Positions 16,530 through 25,891 of a DNA stretch of 64,000 nucleotides are shown here, in pieces (position 1 is the first letter of the stretch; each line of letters opens with the position of its first letter). This DNA comes from Halobacteriovorax marinus SJ. Its GTDB lineage: Bacteria; Bdellovibrionota; Bacteriovoracia; Bacteriovoracales; Bacteriovoracaceae. The translations under genes were made by a program, and so were the position numbers. The notes under the pieces were generated by a model. That model searched no databases. It was given only the letters and a program-made list of their open reading frames with translations, and was not told where the DNA came from. Where the stretch lies: contig NC_016620.1 in the NCBI RefSeq assembly GCF_000210915.2, forward strand, positions 2,914,001-2,978,000, given 5' to 3'.

Positions 16530-19178
16530 TTATAAAGTTCTTTCTTTTATTTTTAACATGCTCAGCTCACTACGAGCTAAATTCTTGATATGCTCATCAA
16601 TCCCATCTTCAGAGATTAGCTTTTCAAGAATTTCTTTTCCTTCATCATTTTTCTTATTATTTAAAAGTGCTAAACCTAATAAGTAATTTACTCTTCCTAA
16701 ATAAATAGACTTACTAAATTCCTCTTTAAATCTTTTAATTTTTGACTCCATTAGCATGAAGCTTGCGTCTTTCTCATCTCCAGCTAATAGCTCGATATTT
16801 AAGTAAGAAACTTTCTCTCTAACTGAGTCCATGTATTCATTTTTCTTCTTAAGACCTCTAGTATCACTTAAAAGAGCACTAGCAACTTTCTGATACTTCT
16901 TCGTATCTCCTAATTCATAAAGACAATCTGTATAGGCCTTAACTAATTCAGCAATTTCTTTCGGGTCAGTAATAGAGCTATCTTTTCCACTTGAAAGAAA
17001 CTTCTCAAATGAGTCAGCGCCTTTTTTCCAATCTCCAGTATGATAAGAAAGTAGACCTTGGTAGTACTCTAATTTATCAATATTAGCTTTCTCATTTCTC
17101 AAAGTATTAAGCTCTTTTCCTACAACACTCCAATTCTTTAATTTAAGATTTCTAATAACTTGAAGTTCAGATAATAGAGTCTTTGTATCAGCGCTATTTT
17201 TTCTCTCAACCCAAATTGGAAAAGTTTTTGAGATATCGTATTTAGACTTAGAGAATTTCTCATAAAGCTCGTCAAACCCATCCATTAATCCAAGTCTGAT
17301 GTAAGCATTAGCTACTAAGAAATTCATCTGTGGATCGTTTGCAACCTTATCAACATATTGATCCTTGTATATATCCCATGCCTTAATAACATTGGCATAA
17401 ATTCCTTCTTCAAATGACTTCTCGATAACACCGTATACAATCTCAGCTCCATCACTTTCAAAAACTCTTCTATCAGTAGGAATCATCGACTTAAGAGGAA
17501 GAGCGTTTAAATAAGCAAGCGCTTCATCATATTTCTTCTCAACAATGAATGTTCTCAAACGAACTTGCCAAAGCAACTTCTTTAGATCACTTTCAATTTT
17601 CACATTATCAATACCTGAAGTTAAAAATACTTTAACCTCTCTATCACTATCATCAACCTTCTTCTTTCTTAGATTTCTAAGAGCAACATAACGGATTCTC
17701 GCTTCAAATCCTATTTCAGAGTTTTGAGATCTATTAATGGCATTCTTATAAAGCTCAATTGTTTCATCAAAATTCTTTTCTTGAATTTCCCAGCACTGAG
17801 CGATTCTGATTCTTGCTTCAGAACTCTTAGAGTGAAATGAGTAATCCTTGATAAAATCATCATATACTTTGGCAGCTTTTGAATAATTTGAATTTCTAAA
17901 GTACGCTTCAGCGACATTATAAAGAATAACTGGGTGAACTGGCTTTACTAGAGACTTCTCATTCGCTTCATAGAGTTTAATTACCTTCTCAGACTCTTCT
18001 AAACTTAGGTAAGTATACATTTCGTAAGCAAGCATTACTTGCTTAGGTAGAATCTTTTGAATCGTTTTCTCTTTTAAAAGTTCTTGAACCTTATCAATCT
18101 GCTTAAGCTTTGCAAGATTATAAAGAATTCCTTCTGCTGCAAAATTTGACTCTTCATAATCATGACTTTCTTTAGAATCAACATAGTACTTCTTAGTTAG
18201 TTCCAAGCTTTTAATATGATCGTTTGCTTGAATATAGTAAGGGATTAAATACTTATAGATTCCACTTCTAAGTTCATAATTCTTAGACTTTAAAAGGATG
18301 TTTTCAAACATACTGATACTCATTTTAACTGGTTCAGTATTTCCTTTTGAAAAGTTTTCTCTAAGAATTGCATTGGCCTTCATGAATTCATTTGTATCAA
18401 ACTCAGTCTCTTCACCATACTTCTTATTAAATAGCTTAATAGACTTATACATTAATCCCCATTTCTTTTTTCTAAAGAGATTAATAGTTAATTGCATATG
18501 AGCTTGAGCTTCACTCTTAGAAACATCTCTATTTCCAACTTTGTAGAAGTACTCAGGAGTTTTTCTATCTAGATTAATAATTTTCTTAAGAGTTGGTGCT
18601 AGAGGTGAATAATCCCAGATAAATGAAGCACCATATCTGAAGTCTCTATAAGGAGAATTCATTTTAGGATTCACTGATTTTTGAACAATAACATTCTTAG
18701 CTGGCTTAGCTGCTACGACTTTCTTCTTTGCGGCTTTCTTTACTGGTTTTGCTACAGGCTTAGAAACATTTGCAACTGGAGCTGGCTTGGAATCTTCTTC
18801 AGTCCAAAAGTCTACAACTAACTTCTTATCTCTATCTTTATAGAAGCTAAATAGCTCTACACTTTCAGACTTAAGTTTAACTTCAACTTTTGAGCTATTA
18901 CTCATTTCAGATGGACCAACAGTCTTTATAGAAGTGATGTACTTCCCGTCTGGATCAATCTCTTTAATAGCTTGCTCTAGTTTAATATACAACTCTGTGT
19001 TTAATGTTTTGAATTGAACTGTGTCTTTATTCTTATGTATTTGAACTAAATCTTTTGGTGCGAAAATATTCCACCTAAGATGTGTTGAACCTTTTTCTTG
19101 TACAATAATTCCTGCCTTAACATTTAAGATTGTTAAGAAAGCGATTAGTGTCAAAGTTTTGAGCTTGATAGGCTGCAT
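16530..19178 (-). CDS. Large secreted TPR-repeat protein of the flagellar locus
   Basis: An 882-residue protein with a signal peptide (MQPIKLKTLTLIAFLTILNV, then KA). The first 150 residues after it look like an AMIN-type beta region (STHLRWNIFAPKDLVQIHKN, KKLVVDFWTEED), then a Lys/Ala/Pro linker (about 150-190), and then many degenerate TPR/Sel1-like helical pairs to the C-terminus (for example YNVAEAYFRNSNYSKAAKVY and IRIAQCWEIQEKNFDETIEL). It lies between two sigma-54-family genes and ahead of flgB. I know no named family; a periplasmic or envelope scaffold for the polar flagellum is a guess from context. ATG 19178 is preferred over TTG 19232: it begins a clean signal peptide and has AGGAAG upstream. 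Confidence 0.75.
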   Translation of the reverse strand: MQPIKLKTLTLIAFLTILNVKAGIIVQEKGSTHLRWNIFAPKDLVQIHKNKDTVQFKTLNTELYIKLEQAIKEIDPDGKYITSIKTVGPSEMSNSSKVEVKLKSESVELFSFYKDRDKKLVVDFWTEEDSKPAPVANVSKPVAKPVKKAAKKKVVAAKPAKNVIVQKSVNPKMNSPYRDFRYGASFIWDYSPLAPTLKKIINLDRKTPEYFYKVGNRDVSKSEAQAHMQLTINLFRKKKWGLMYKSIKLFNKKYGEETEFDTNEFMKANAILRENFSKGNTEPVKMSISMFENILLKSKNYELRSGIYKYLIPYYIQANDHIKSLELTKKYYVDSKESHDYEESNFAAEGILYNLAKLKQIDKVQELLKEKTIQKILPKQVMLAYEMYTYLSLEESEKVIKLYEANEKSLVKPVHPVILYNVAEAYFRNSNYSKAAKVYDDFIKDYSFHSKSSEARIRIAQCWEIQEKNFDETIELYKNAINRSQNSEIGFEARIRYVALRNLRKKKVDDSDREVKVFLTSGIDNVKIESDLKKLLWQVRLRTFIVEKKYDEALAYLNALPLKSMIPTDRRVFESDGAEIVYGVIEKSFEEGIYANVIKAWDIYKDQYVDKVANDPQMNFLVANAYIRLGLMDGFDELYEKFSKSKYDISKTFPIWVERKNSADTKTLLSELQVIRNLKLKNWSVVGKELNTLRNEKANIDKLEYYQGLLSYHTGDWKKGADSFEKFLSSGKDSSITDPKEIAELVKAYTDCLYELGDTKKYQKVASALLSDTRGLKKKNEYMDSVREKVSYLNIELLAGDEKDASFMLMESKIKRFKEEFSKSIYLGRVNYLLGLALLNNKKNDEGKEILEKLISEDGIDEHIKNLARSELSMLKIKERTL

Positions 19179-19415
19179 AGTAATAGAAACTTCCTGTTTC
19201 AAGTTAATGCTACCGCGACTGGTTAAATTCAATGTTCATCCTAAACATCGTTTTCCATCGCACAAACCTATTCTACCTTTTTTTGAAAAATTTTAAAGGA
19301 AAATTTTTCCAATAGGACGATTTTTCCCCACAGAAAAATGACATGGGAAAAATCTATCGCATATATACATACTTAGGTGGAAATAGGGCCAAAATGCCCT
19401 AGCTAAAAACTACAC

Positions 19416-19442
19416 TACTCCCGCACTGAATGTGCGGGAGAC
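19416..19442 (-). terminator. Probable terminator after the sigma-54 response regulator
   Basis: CTCCCGCAC-TGAAT-GTGCGGGAG (19418-19440), a perfect 9-bp GC-rich stem, starts eight bases beyond the stop of the leftward regulator gene. Reading leftward, the hairpin is followed by TAGTGTAG and then TTTTT, so the T-run is slightly displaced. A second small hairpin (AGGGC-CAAAAT-GCCCT, 19385-19400) follows. Confidence 0.65.
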
Positions 19443-19447
19443 AAGTG

Positions 19448-20968
19448 TTATTGTTGGAATTCAATTTGCTTTTTTTTCATTTTTTCAATGAGTGTTGTTC
19501 TATTCATTGAAAGAAGTTTTGATGCTTGGTTCTTATTCCCAGCAGTCTTTGAAAGAGCTTGAAGAATTAGAGAGTCTTCAATATTTGATAGGGCCATCTT
19601 AAGATCTATCCCTGCTTCAGGAAGAGAGATTAAACTATCATATGAATTTAAATGCATTGGAGCTCTCTCTAAAAATTTAACAGGTAGATCACTTGGGCGA
19701 ATTACACTTCCACCTCTTAAGATAACTAATCTCTCCATTAAATTTTCTAACTCTCTCACATTTCCTGGCCAATCATAAGCAAGTAATAGCTCAAGAGATT
19801 CATCATCAAACTCAATACTATTTCGTCCGTCTGCACTTACAAATCTTGAAAGAAAGTACGATATTAATAATGGAATATCTTCTCTTCTTTCACAGAGTGC
19901 CGGAACCTTAATTGGAATTACGTTAAGTCTATAATATAAATCTTCTCTGAAGTTACCATCCTCAACATGTTTCTCTAGGTCCCTGTGCGTGGCCGTAATG
20001 ATTCTCACATCTACAGGTGTTGTCGTAGTACTTCCCACTCTTTCGATAACTCTTCCCTGAAGAACTCTTAAGAGTTTTACTTGAAGTAGTAGTGGCATAT
20101 CACCAATTTCATCGAGGAAGATAGAACCCTTATTCGCTAGTTCAAACCTACCCTTTCGACTTGAGATGGCTCCAGTAAAGGCACCCTTCTCATGACCAAA
20201 GAGCTCACTCTCTAGGAGTTCACCTGGTATCGCTCCACAATTTACAGAAACCATTGGGTTATCCACTCTCTGAGAAAGTGAGTGAATGGCAGAGGCAATT
20301 AATTCTTTACCTGTTCCCGAAGGACCGTTGATGAATACTGTTGAACCAGAAGAGGCTACTTTTTCAATCCTCTCAAAGACTTGTTTCATCTTTGCTGAGC
20401 GACCAATCATTCCACAGAAGATATCTTCTTCATTAGGAGCTTCAATCTTAAAAGATCTCTCAATTCCTGTACTCTTCTTCGGGATAGTGACTTTAGGTGT
20501 TTCAACTTTAAAATCTTTTTCTGTGTATCCAAGCTTAGAAATTGCGGCCTTCATTATTAGGTCCGTAAGAACATCAAGCTCAAATGGTTTTGTAAGATAG
20601 TGAAAAACTCCCTTCTTAGTTGCTGCAATTGCAGTTTCAATAGAAGCAAAGCCAGTCATTACAATAGGAATAAACTTGTGACCCTTTTCTTTAAGAAGGT
20701 CAATCAGAAGTAGGCCATCGGCCCCTCCGTCATCAAAGCTTATATCTGTGATTAAGATAAATTGCTCACTAGAAGATCTTTCATTGATCTGGGCAATTGC
20801 AGCACCTGGATCAGAGTGATAACTAACTTCAAGGCCCAATTTCTTTTGAATAAATTTCTTAAGTGTTTTTCCAAAGATTAAATCGTCTTCAACCAGAAAA
20901 ACTTCAGGTAGGCTGGGTTTATCTTCACTGCTTTCATAAGAATTGTGAAGAAATTCAAATTCGTTCAA
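19448..20968 (-). CDS. Sigma-54-dependent response regulator (FlrC/FlgR-like)
   Basis: A three-domain activator of about 506 residues: receiver (about 20-140; acidic pocket in FLVEDD, phosphoacceptor in ILITDIS, Lys in HYLTKPFE), AAA+ (about 185-420) and Fis HTH (NKNQASKLLSMNRTTLIEKM). The AAA+ part is complete: GPSGTGKE, GHEKGAFTGA, IFLDEIGDM, FREDLYYRLNVIPIKVP. It should activate sigma-54 promoters when phosphorylated by a sensor kinase not in this window. Position upstream of the flagellar run suggests a flagellar master activator. The longest frame starts at TTG 20989, but AAGGAG lies six bases before TTG 20968, which I take as the start. Confidence 0.92.
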   Translation of the reverse strand: MNEFEFLHNSYESSEDKPSLPEVFLVEDDLIFGKTLKKFIQKKLGLEVSYHSDPGAAIAQINERSSSEQFILITDISFDDGGADGLLLIDLLKEKGHKFIPIVMTGFASIETAIAATKKGVFHYLTKPFELDVLTDLIMKAAISKLGYTEKDFKVETPKVTIPKKSTGIERSFKIEAPNEEDIFCGMIGRSAKMKQVFERIEKVASSGSTVFINGPSGTGKELIASAIHSLSQRVDNPMVSVNCGAIPGELLESELFGHEKGAFTGAISSRKGRFELANKGSIFLDEIGDMPLLLQVKLLRVLQGRVIERVGSTTTTPVDVRIITATHRDLEKHVEDGNFREDLYYRLNVIPIKVPALCERREDIPLLISYFLSRFVSADGRNSIEFDDESLELLLAYDWPGNVRELENLMERLVILRGGSVIRPSDLPVKFLERAPMHLNSYDSLISLPEAGIDLKMALSNIEDSLILQALSKTAGNKNQASKLLSMNRTTLIEKMKKKQIEFQQ

Positions 20969-21121
20969 ATGACTCTCCTTAGTGACCAAAACAACTTCTT
21001 AAAAGAAGTTTTGATAGAAAAATCGTAGCTAAGAAGATCTTCAGTGTCAATTTTTCAACACCCTGGAAATACTTTCCAGTCCTAACGAAATCTTACATTT
21101 GAGGGTGTGAGTGCTGAAATT

Positions 21122-21343
21122 TTACTGTTGGAATTGTAAAATTTGCTGCACAGAGGCATCAGGACCTCCTGCAAATATCCAGTAGGCCAAAAAAGATAAG
21201 GATATGAAAGCAATTAGTCCAAAGCCTAGAGAGATAACTCTAATATCTTTTATCCAATAAATATAACTAAAGTACATAGCGATTAAGAGAACCGGCAAAG
21301 ACCAAAAAGGAGTGTATCTAATGAGAAAGAAAATTAAATCCAT
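21122..21343 (-). CDS. Small two-helix membrane protein
   Basis: A 73-residue hydrophobic protein with two predicted membrane helices (about 13-30 and 35-57) and a polar Gln-rich tail (ASVQQILQFQQ). The ATG at 21343 lies between the metK terminator and the regulator gene. I recognise no family. The composition (two clean helices, Lys/Asp in the loop) supports a real gene, but it is short and has no strong ribosome site that I can see. It is transcribed toward the flagellar regulator, with a gap of about 150 bases. Confidence 0.55.
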   Translation of the reverse strand: MDLIFFLIRYTPFWSLPVLLIAMYFSYIYWIKDIRVISLGFGLIAFISLSFLAYWIFAGGPDASVQQILQFQQ

Positions 21344-21365
21344 TACTAAATACTAATCTCTAAGC

Positions 21366-21393
21366 AAAAAAAAAGCCAGTCCGCAGACTGGCC
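21366..21393 (-). terminator. Intrinsic terminator after metK
   Basis: Reading leftward, GCCAGTC-TGCG-GACTGGC is followed by nine T (plus-strand coordinates 21375-21392 for the stem, 21366-21374 for the A-run). It lies 24 bases beyond the metK stop. Confidence 0.9.
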
Positions 21394-21416
21394 TTATATT
21401 TATTATTTTCTTCTTA

Positions 21417-22580
21417 TTAGAACATTGCCTTGAGCTGATCTAAGTAAGTAAGCTTCTCCCATGGGAATGAAGTATTACTCTCTCTACCGAAGTGACCATA
21501 AGCAGCCGTTTCAGAATAGATTGGTCTTAGAAGATCAAGTCTTTCGATAATTGACTTTGGCTTCATATCAAAGATTTCATTAACAGCTTTATTGATTGCT
21601 GCAATATCAACTTTCTCTGTTCCGTAGCAATCAACTAGTAGAGACATTGGCTCTGCAACACCAATTGCATAAGCAACTTGAACAAGAGCTCTATCAGCTA
21701 AACCAGCCGCAACAACGTGCTTTGCAATTTGTCTTGTAGCATACGCTGCTGATCTATCAACCTTAGATGGGTCTTTACCAGAGAAAGCACCACCACCGTG
21801 AGCACCGTGACCACCATAAGTATCAACGATAATTTTTCTACCAGTTAAACCACAGTCTCCCATTGGTCCACCGATAACGAACTTACCAGTTGGATTGATG
21901 AAGTACTTAGTTTCATTATCAACTAAGTGAGAAGGGATAACTTTATTGATAACTTCTTCTCTTACTGCTTCTTGAACTTGCTTTAAAGTCATGTTTTCTG
22001 CATGTTGAGTTGAAAGAACAATTGTATCGATTCTAGATACTTTTCCATCAATATATTGAGCAGAAACCTGTGTCTTACCATCAGCTCTTAAGTCGCCAAT
22101 TGTTCCATTCTTTCTAACTTCAGAAAGTCTCATTGCAAGCTTATGAGAAAGATCAATCGTTAGCGGCATGAAATTATCTGTTTCATTGATTGCATAACCA
22201 AACATAAGACCTTGGTCACCGGCACCCATTTCTGTATAAGTTCCTTCACCAACATTTACACCTTGTGCGATATCTGGAGATTGCTTATCAAGCGCAACCA
22301 TTACTGAACAAGTGTTACAGTCAAATCCCTTATCTGAGTGATCGTATCCAATCTCTCTAATTTTATTTCTAACAACTTCTTGAAAATCAATATTTGCTTT
22401 AGAAGTAATTTCACCTGCAAGAACAACCATTCCTGTTGAAATCATAGTTTCACAAGCGATTCTAGATTCAGGATCTTGAGCAAACATTGCATCTACGACA
22501 GCATCAGAGATTTGATCTGCCATTTTATCAGGGTGTCCTTCAGTTACAGACTCTGATGTAAATACATAATCTTTTAACAT
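21417..22580 (-). CDS. metK: S-adenosylmethionine synthetase
   Basis: MetK makes S-adenosylmethionine from methionine and ATP. The 387 residues match the family. Signature motifs are all present: [19 protein letters not shown] near the N-terminus, [12 protein letters not shown], and [19 protein letters not shown], with [19 protein letters not shown] upstream of it. It is a single-gene unit with its own promoter and a strong terminator. No SAM-type riboswitch structure is evident in its roughly 50-base leader. Confidence 0.98.
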   Translation of the reverse strand: MLKDYVFTSESVTEGHPDKMADQISDAVVDAMFAQDPESRIACETMISTGMVVLAGEITSKANIDFQEVVRNKIREIGYDHSDKGFDCNTCSVMVALDKQSPDIAQGVNVGEGTYTEMGAGDQGLMFGYAINETDNFMPLTIDLSHKLAMRLSEVRKNGTIGDLRADGKTQVSAQYIDGKVSRIDTIVLSTQHAENMTLKQVQEAVREEVINKVIPSHLVDNETKYFINPTGKFVIGGPMGDCGLTGRKIIVDTYGGHGAHGGGAFSGKDPSKVDRSAAYATRQIAKHVVAAGLADRALVQVAYAIGVAEPMSLLVDCYGTEKVDIAAINKAVNEIFDMKPKSIIERLDLLRPIYSETAAYGHFGRESNTSFPWEKLTYLDQLKAMF

Positions 22581-22634
22581 ATATACTCCATTAAATAGAT
22601 TTTATTAAACAAATAATACACTAGTAACTGAAAG

Positions 22635-22663
22635 ACTATACTCCCTTAAGTGTGTATTAACAA
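22635..22663 (-). promoter_or_regulatory. Probable housekeeping promoter of metK
   Basis: Reading leftward, TTGTTA (22663-22658) and TATAGT (22640-22635) are separated by exactly 17 bases, a good match to the sigma-70 consensus, 55-60 bases before the metK start. Direct pattern match only. Confidence 0.6.
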
Positions 22664-22678
22664 TGAAATTATTCAGAA

Positions 22679-24382
22679 TTAGAGGGGGTGTTCGAAATAT
22701 CTAAAGTAATGTCTGTTTCTATACTTATAGAAGTGCTCACCTTGTTTATCTGTTACGTAGATATTCTTTTTAAACTTAAGAACTTGGAATAGGTTCCCCT
22801 GTGCGTCTGTGAAGTCATAGAGGAAAGTATACTTACCTTTCTTGTACAGACCTTTGATGTAATGGCTTCTCTTAACTTTTAGCCCTGGCCTCTCTGAGAC
22901 AGGTGTGAAGTTCGACCAAATCTTGGCCATATTTACTCTTCCAAGCATAGATGCACGCGAAAAGTAGCGCAAGGCCCTAAAGTCTACATTTGGCTTTTGC
23001 AAGAGAGAGAGAGCTATCGAGACGTTTTCTCTTCTAAGAAACTTCCCCGTTCTCGTCATATCAGGACAATAGATTCGTAAGTTTCCAGGAATAAAAAAAT
23101 AAGTGAAAGAGAATTCCCCCTCTTTAAACATAACATTGAGCCATGGGTTTTTAGCAATTTCTTTCTCACTTAACTTTAGATAATCAAAGATCGACTCATC
23201 GGGGTCAATTGAATTGTATTCCGGGTCCGTTAGACGATTAATTACCACTTGAGTAACATCTCTTCTTTCGAGCGCATCTCTTCCATCAAGACCTCCGACC
23301 TCATTAAAGAGAATCGTATCAATTACATAAATGGCCTGCATAAGAGTAGATTGATTCATCCAAAATTTATAAGAATCTGCTTCCTTCGATAAGACATAGT
23401 CTTTGAGAATATATCTTCCCTTTGCTCTATTTTGTAAAAGATTGTCTGTTGAAAAGGAGTGCCCTTCCTCTTCAACCTTTCCATCGCGAAGCATTTTATA
23501 AAATGTTATGGCCCTATCAACTCTCTCGCTCCACTCGCCCAATCTAATAAATTGTTTCTTAGGCTTTCCCTTTAAGTGCCATTTTATAGCATCGAGAGCG
23601 GCCTTTAGATCAAATCTAAAATCCTCACTAATAAAGTCAGTATTCTCATTGAGCCCCAAATAGATAGAGTCAATAGTCGCCCTTAGAAAGCGATCACTTC
23701 TTTTATGGTTTAAATCTTGAGCGCCATCTTGAACAATTTTTCGAAAGAAATACACTTCATTAGATTTTCTCTTCCCTACCACATCTTCAGAAGACTTGTA
23801 TTTGTCATAACTCACTCTAAGATCAAAATGATCAACAGGAAATTTATAGGACTGTAGAAATGATAGTGACTCTAAGTATTTTTTTAGATCGTTTCTAAAA
23901 GCGATCAATTTATACTTTGATTTATTGCGAATCAAACTCCTCTCTTCCGGCTTAGAGCTCGTAAAGTACTCTTTCTTAAATAGGAGAAGAGAATGAAATT
24001 CTTTTTGTAGTTCTAAAAGCTTTTTATATTCGCTCTTGAAGTTCTTTCTTTTTTTGACAATCTCTCTTTGGGAGTCAATCCACTTCTTCTTTTGTTCAAG
24101 TTCAGGGATGAAACGATTCACTGTACTCTTATCTAGCTTTCCATCAGGTAGAAGAGGAATAAAGTTTCCATTGCCTCGAAAGTTTTTATACTTTTTCCAA
24201 AACTCCTCTTCAACTCCACCCTTACAATAGGTTTTAGAAAAGGTGTTCAGCTTGTTTAAATAGAGGTTCATTACCTTCTTTTCAGAAAGCTCAATCGACA
24301 TGACTTGCGATGAGATTTTCTCAGTACTTCCAAAGCTTTGGACCGAAGTCATCAATGTGAGTAATAATAAACTTTTAAACAT
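22679..24382 (-). CDS. Secreted protein of unknown function, coupled to mpl
   Basis: A 567-residue exported protein with a signal peptide (MFKSLLLLTLMTSVQSFGS). The N-terminal 300 residues are Lys/Glu-rich and helical. A segment at about 350-390, IDTILFNEVGGLDGRDALER then RDVTQVVINRLTDPEY, resembles the core of SleB-type cell-wall hydrolases (Glu, then VVxNRxxDPxx), but the similarity is short. The C-terminal 80 residues are rich in Tyr, Phe and basic residues. Its ATG lies inside the end of mpl (8-base overlap), so the two are translated together and a role in peptidoglycan turnover is a reasonable guess. I recognise no full-length family. Confidence 0.7.
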   Translation of the reverse strand: MFKSLLLLTLMTSVQSFGSTEKISSQVMSIELSEKKVMNLYLNKLNTFSKTYCKGGVEEEFWKKYKNFRGNGNFIPLLPDGKLDKSTVNRFIPELEQKKKWIDSQREIVKKRKNFKSEYKKLLELQKEFHSLLLFKKEYFTSSKPEERSLIRNKSKYKLIAFRNDLKKYLESLSFLQSYKFPVDHFDLRVSYDKYKSSEDVVGKRKSNEVYFFRKIVQDGAQDLNHKRSDRFLRATIDSIYLGLNENTDFISEDFRFDLKAALDAIKWHLKGKPKKQFIRLGEWSERVDRAITFYKMLRDGKVEEEGHSFSTDNLLQNRAKGRYILKDYVLSKEADSYKFWMNQSTLMQAIYVIDTILFNEVGGLDGRDALERRDVTQVVINRLTDPEYNSIDPDESIFDYLKLSEKEIAKNPWLNVMFKEGEFSFTYFFIPGNLRIYCPDMTRTGKFLRRENVSIALSLLQKPNVDFRALRYFSRASMLGRVNMAKIWSNFTPVSERPGLKVKRSHYIKGLYKKGKYTFLYDFTDAQGNLFQVLKFKKNIYVTDKQGEHFYKYRNRHYFRYFEHPL

Positions 24383-25820
24383 TAATTAATTTTTCAACAA
24401 AGTCAGATTGCCAAAGACCTAGGCAAGTTCCATTACTAAGTACTAATAGAACAGTGTCTTTATCCGCAATTTTATTAATTTCTTTTACCAAGTCTTCAAG
24501 GTTTGTCTGTATTGTTCCCTTTACGCCTATTTTCTCGAGTTCAGAGAGAATTTTGTGACCGTCTAAGTCCTTGGCACCTTTTACACTTGTATGTCTCTGT
24601 GGCTTAGCGAAGACAACATAATCAGCACACTTTAGGGCCGTTGCAAATTCACTTTGAAATATATCACTTCTAGCTGTCGCTGAATTTGGCTCAATTACAA
24701 CTTTGACTTTCTTTTCAGGATATAGATTTTTAATTCCTTCAGTTGTTAACTCTACCGCACGAGGATGGTGAGCAAAATCGTCAATAACAATTGCCTCTTG
24801 ATACTTTCCTCTCACTTCTTGTCTTCTGCGCACAAGCTTTAGATTTGTAATTGAACTTTTAATATTCTCATACTCAATGCCCTCACCTAAAGCAAAGAGT
24901 ATCACTGAAGAGAGGTTTAAAATATTATGTTTTCCTACGAGATTGGTCTTGAAGTCTAGTTCCCCACCTTTCCAGATTAAAGAAAAAGAGGTTCCATCCT
25001 TAGCAACACTTTTAATTTTTGGATTCTCTTCTCCGTAAGCAATCAGGAAGTTTTCTTTAAAATCTTTTCCATACTCTGAAACCAATTCATTAGTGGCCTT
25101 GTAGCTATTATCGTAAATAAGTTTTCCCTTAAAGCTATCTAACATGGCCCTAAACTCATTTTTAATATCTTCTATATCGTTAAAGATGTCAGCGTGGTCA
25201 AATTCAAGAGAAGTAAGAATTAAATGATCTATTGAATAAGATCTAAATTTTGAGATTTTCTCAAAGTAAGCGCTATCGTACTCGTCGGACTCGATGAAAA
25301 AGTACTTACCATCACCAAGAGTTGATGACTTTCTTCCATCTACAACTCCGCCAATAAAGTATCCAGGATTGTGTCCAAGCTTCTCAAATACCTGAGTCAT
25401 TAAGTATGTTGTCGTTGTCTTTCCATGTGTTCCTGCAATCCCTACAACATTCACATCATCTAGGACAAGGGCTCCGAGAGCAGAGGGAAAGCTTGTAAAG
25501 GCAACTCCAAGCTCTTCGACTCTTCTAGCATCCTCACTCATTCTAGGTACGACGTTGCCAACAACGATCAAATCAAAACCTCTTAAGTAGTCCATATCCA
25601 GCTCATCCAATTGATGGAGTGCTATTCCAGTACTCTCTAGATAAGTACTCATAGGTGGATAGAATGTCGTATCTGCTCCCTCTACGACATAACCTTTCTC
25701 TTGTAGAAGACCTGCACAGGCACCCATACCTGTTCCACAGACTCGAAACATAAATATTTTCTTTATCTCATTCTTTTTAAGCTTTAATTCGTCGTGAGAA
25801 ATTTTATTTACTAAATTCAT
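24375..25820 (-). CDS. mpl: Murein peptide ligase Mpl
   Basis: Mpl joins recycled L-Ala-D-Glu-meso-Dap tripeptide to UDP-MurNAc. The Mur ligase plan is clear: N-terminal Rossmann domain (VCGTGMGACAGLLQEKGYVV), ATP site GTHGKTTTTYLM, the Mpl-specific FIGGVVDGRKSSTLGDGKYF, then FIESDEYDSAYFEK and LEFDHADIF, and a C-terminal domain with DDFAHHPRAVELT. The longest frame starts at 25868 but would run through a terminator hairpin; ATG 25820, with AGGA seven bases upstream, gives 481 residues. Confidence 0.94.
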   Translation of the reverse strand: MNLVNKISHDELKLKKNEIKKIFMFRVCGTGMGACAGLLQEKGYVVEGADTTFYPPMSTYLESTGIALHQLDELDMDYLRGFDLIVVGNVVPRMSEDARRVEELGVAFTSFPSALGALVLDDVNVVGIAGTHGKTTTTYLMTQVFEKLGHNPGYFIGGVVDGRKSSTLGDGKYFFIESDEYDSAYFEKISKFRSYSIDHLILTSLEFDHADIFNDIEDIKNEFRAMLDSFKGKLIYDNSYKATNELVSEYGKDFKENFLIAYGEENPKIKSVAKDGTSFSLIWKGGELDFKTNLVGKHNILNLSSVILFALGEGIEYENIKSSITNLKLVRRRQEVRGKYQEAIVIDDFAHHPRAVELTTEGIKNLYPEKKVKVVIEPNSATARSDIFQSEFATALKCADYVVFAKPQRHTSVKGAKDLDGHKILSELEKIGVKGTIQTNLEDLVKEINKIADKDTVLLVLSNGTCLGLWQSDFVEKLINV

Positions 25821-25830
25821 AATTATCCTA

Positions 25831-25854
25831 ATAAAAAAGGGAGCAATAGCTCCC
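25831..25854 (-). terminator. Terminator between the Fic lipoprotein gene and mpl
   Basis: Reading leftward, GGGAGC-TATT-GCTCCC is followed by TTTTTTAT. The stem is at 25839-25854, between the fic stop (25892) and the mpl start (25820), so the mpl start codon lies only about ten bases past the T-run. Confidence 0.85.
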
Positions 25855-25891
25855 TTCATTATACACAAGAATATACTTTTGTAGAACTTAG

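Noticed and set aside
4133-20968. Sigma-54 (-24/-12) or sigma-28 promoters in the flagellar spacers
   Set aside because: I looked upstream of flgE, flgB and the AAA+ genes and found no convincing TGGCAC-N5-TTGC or TAAA-N15-GCCGATAA match; a position-weight-matrix scan would be decisive.
25821-25868. Extended N-terminus of Mpl beginning at 25868
   Set aside because: The extension would be read through the terminator hairpin of the upstream gene, while a good ribosome site precedes ATG 25820.
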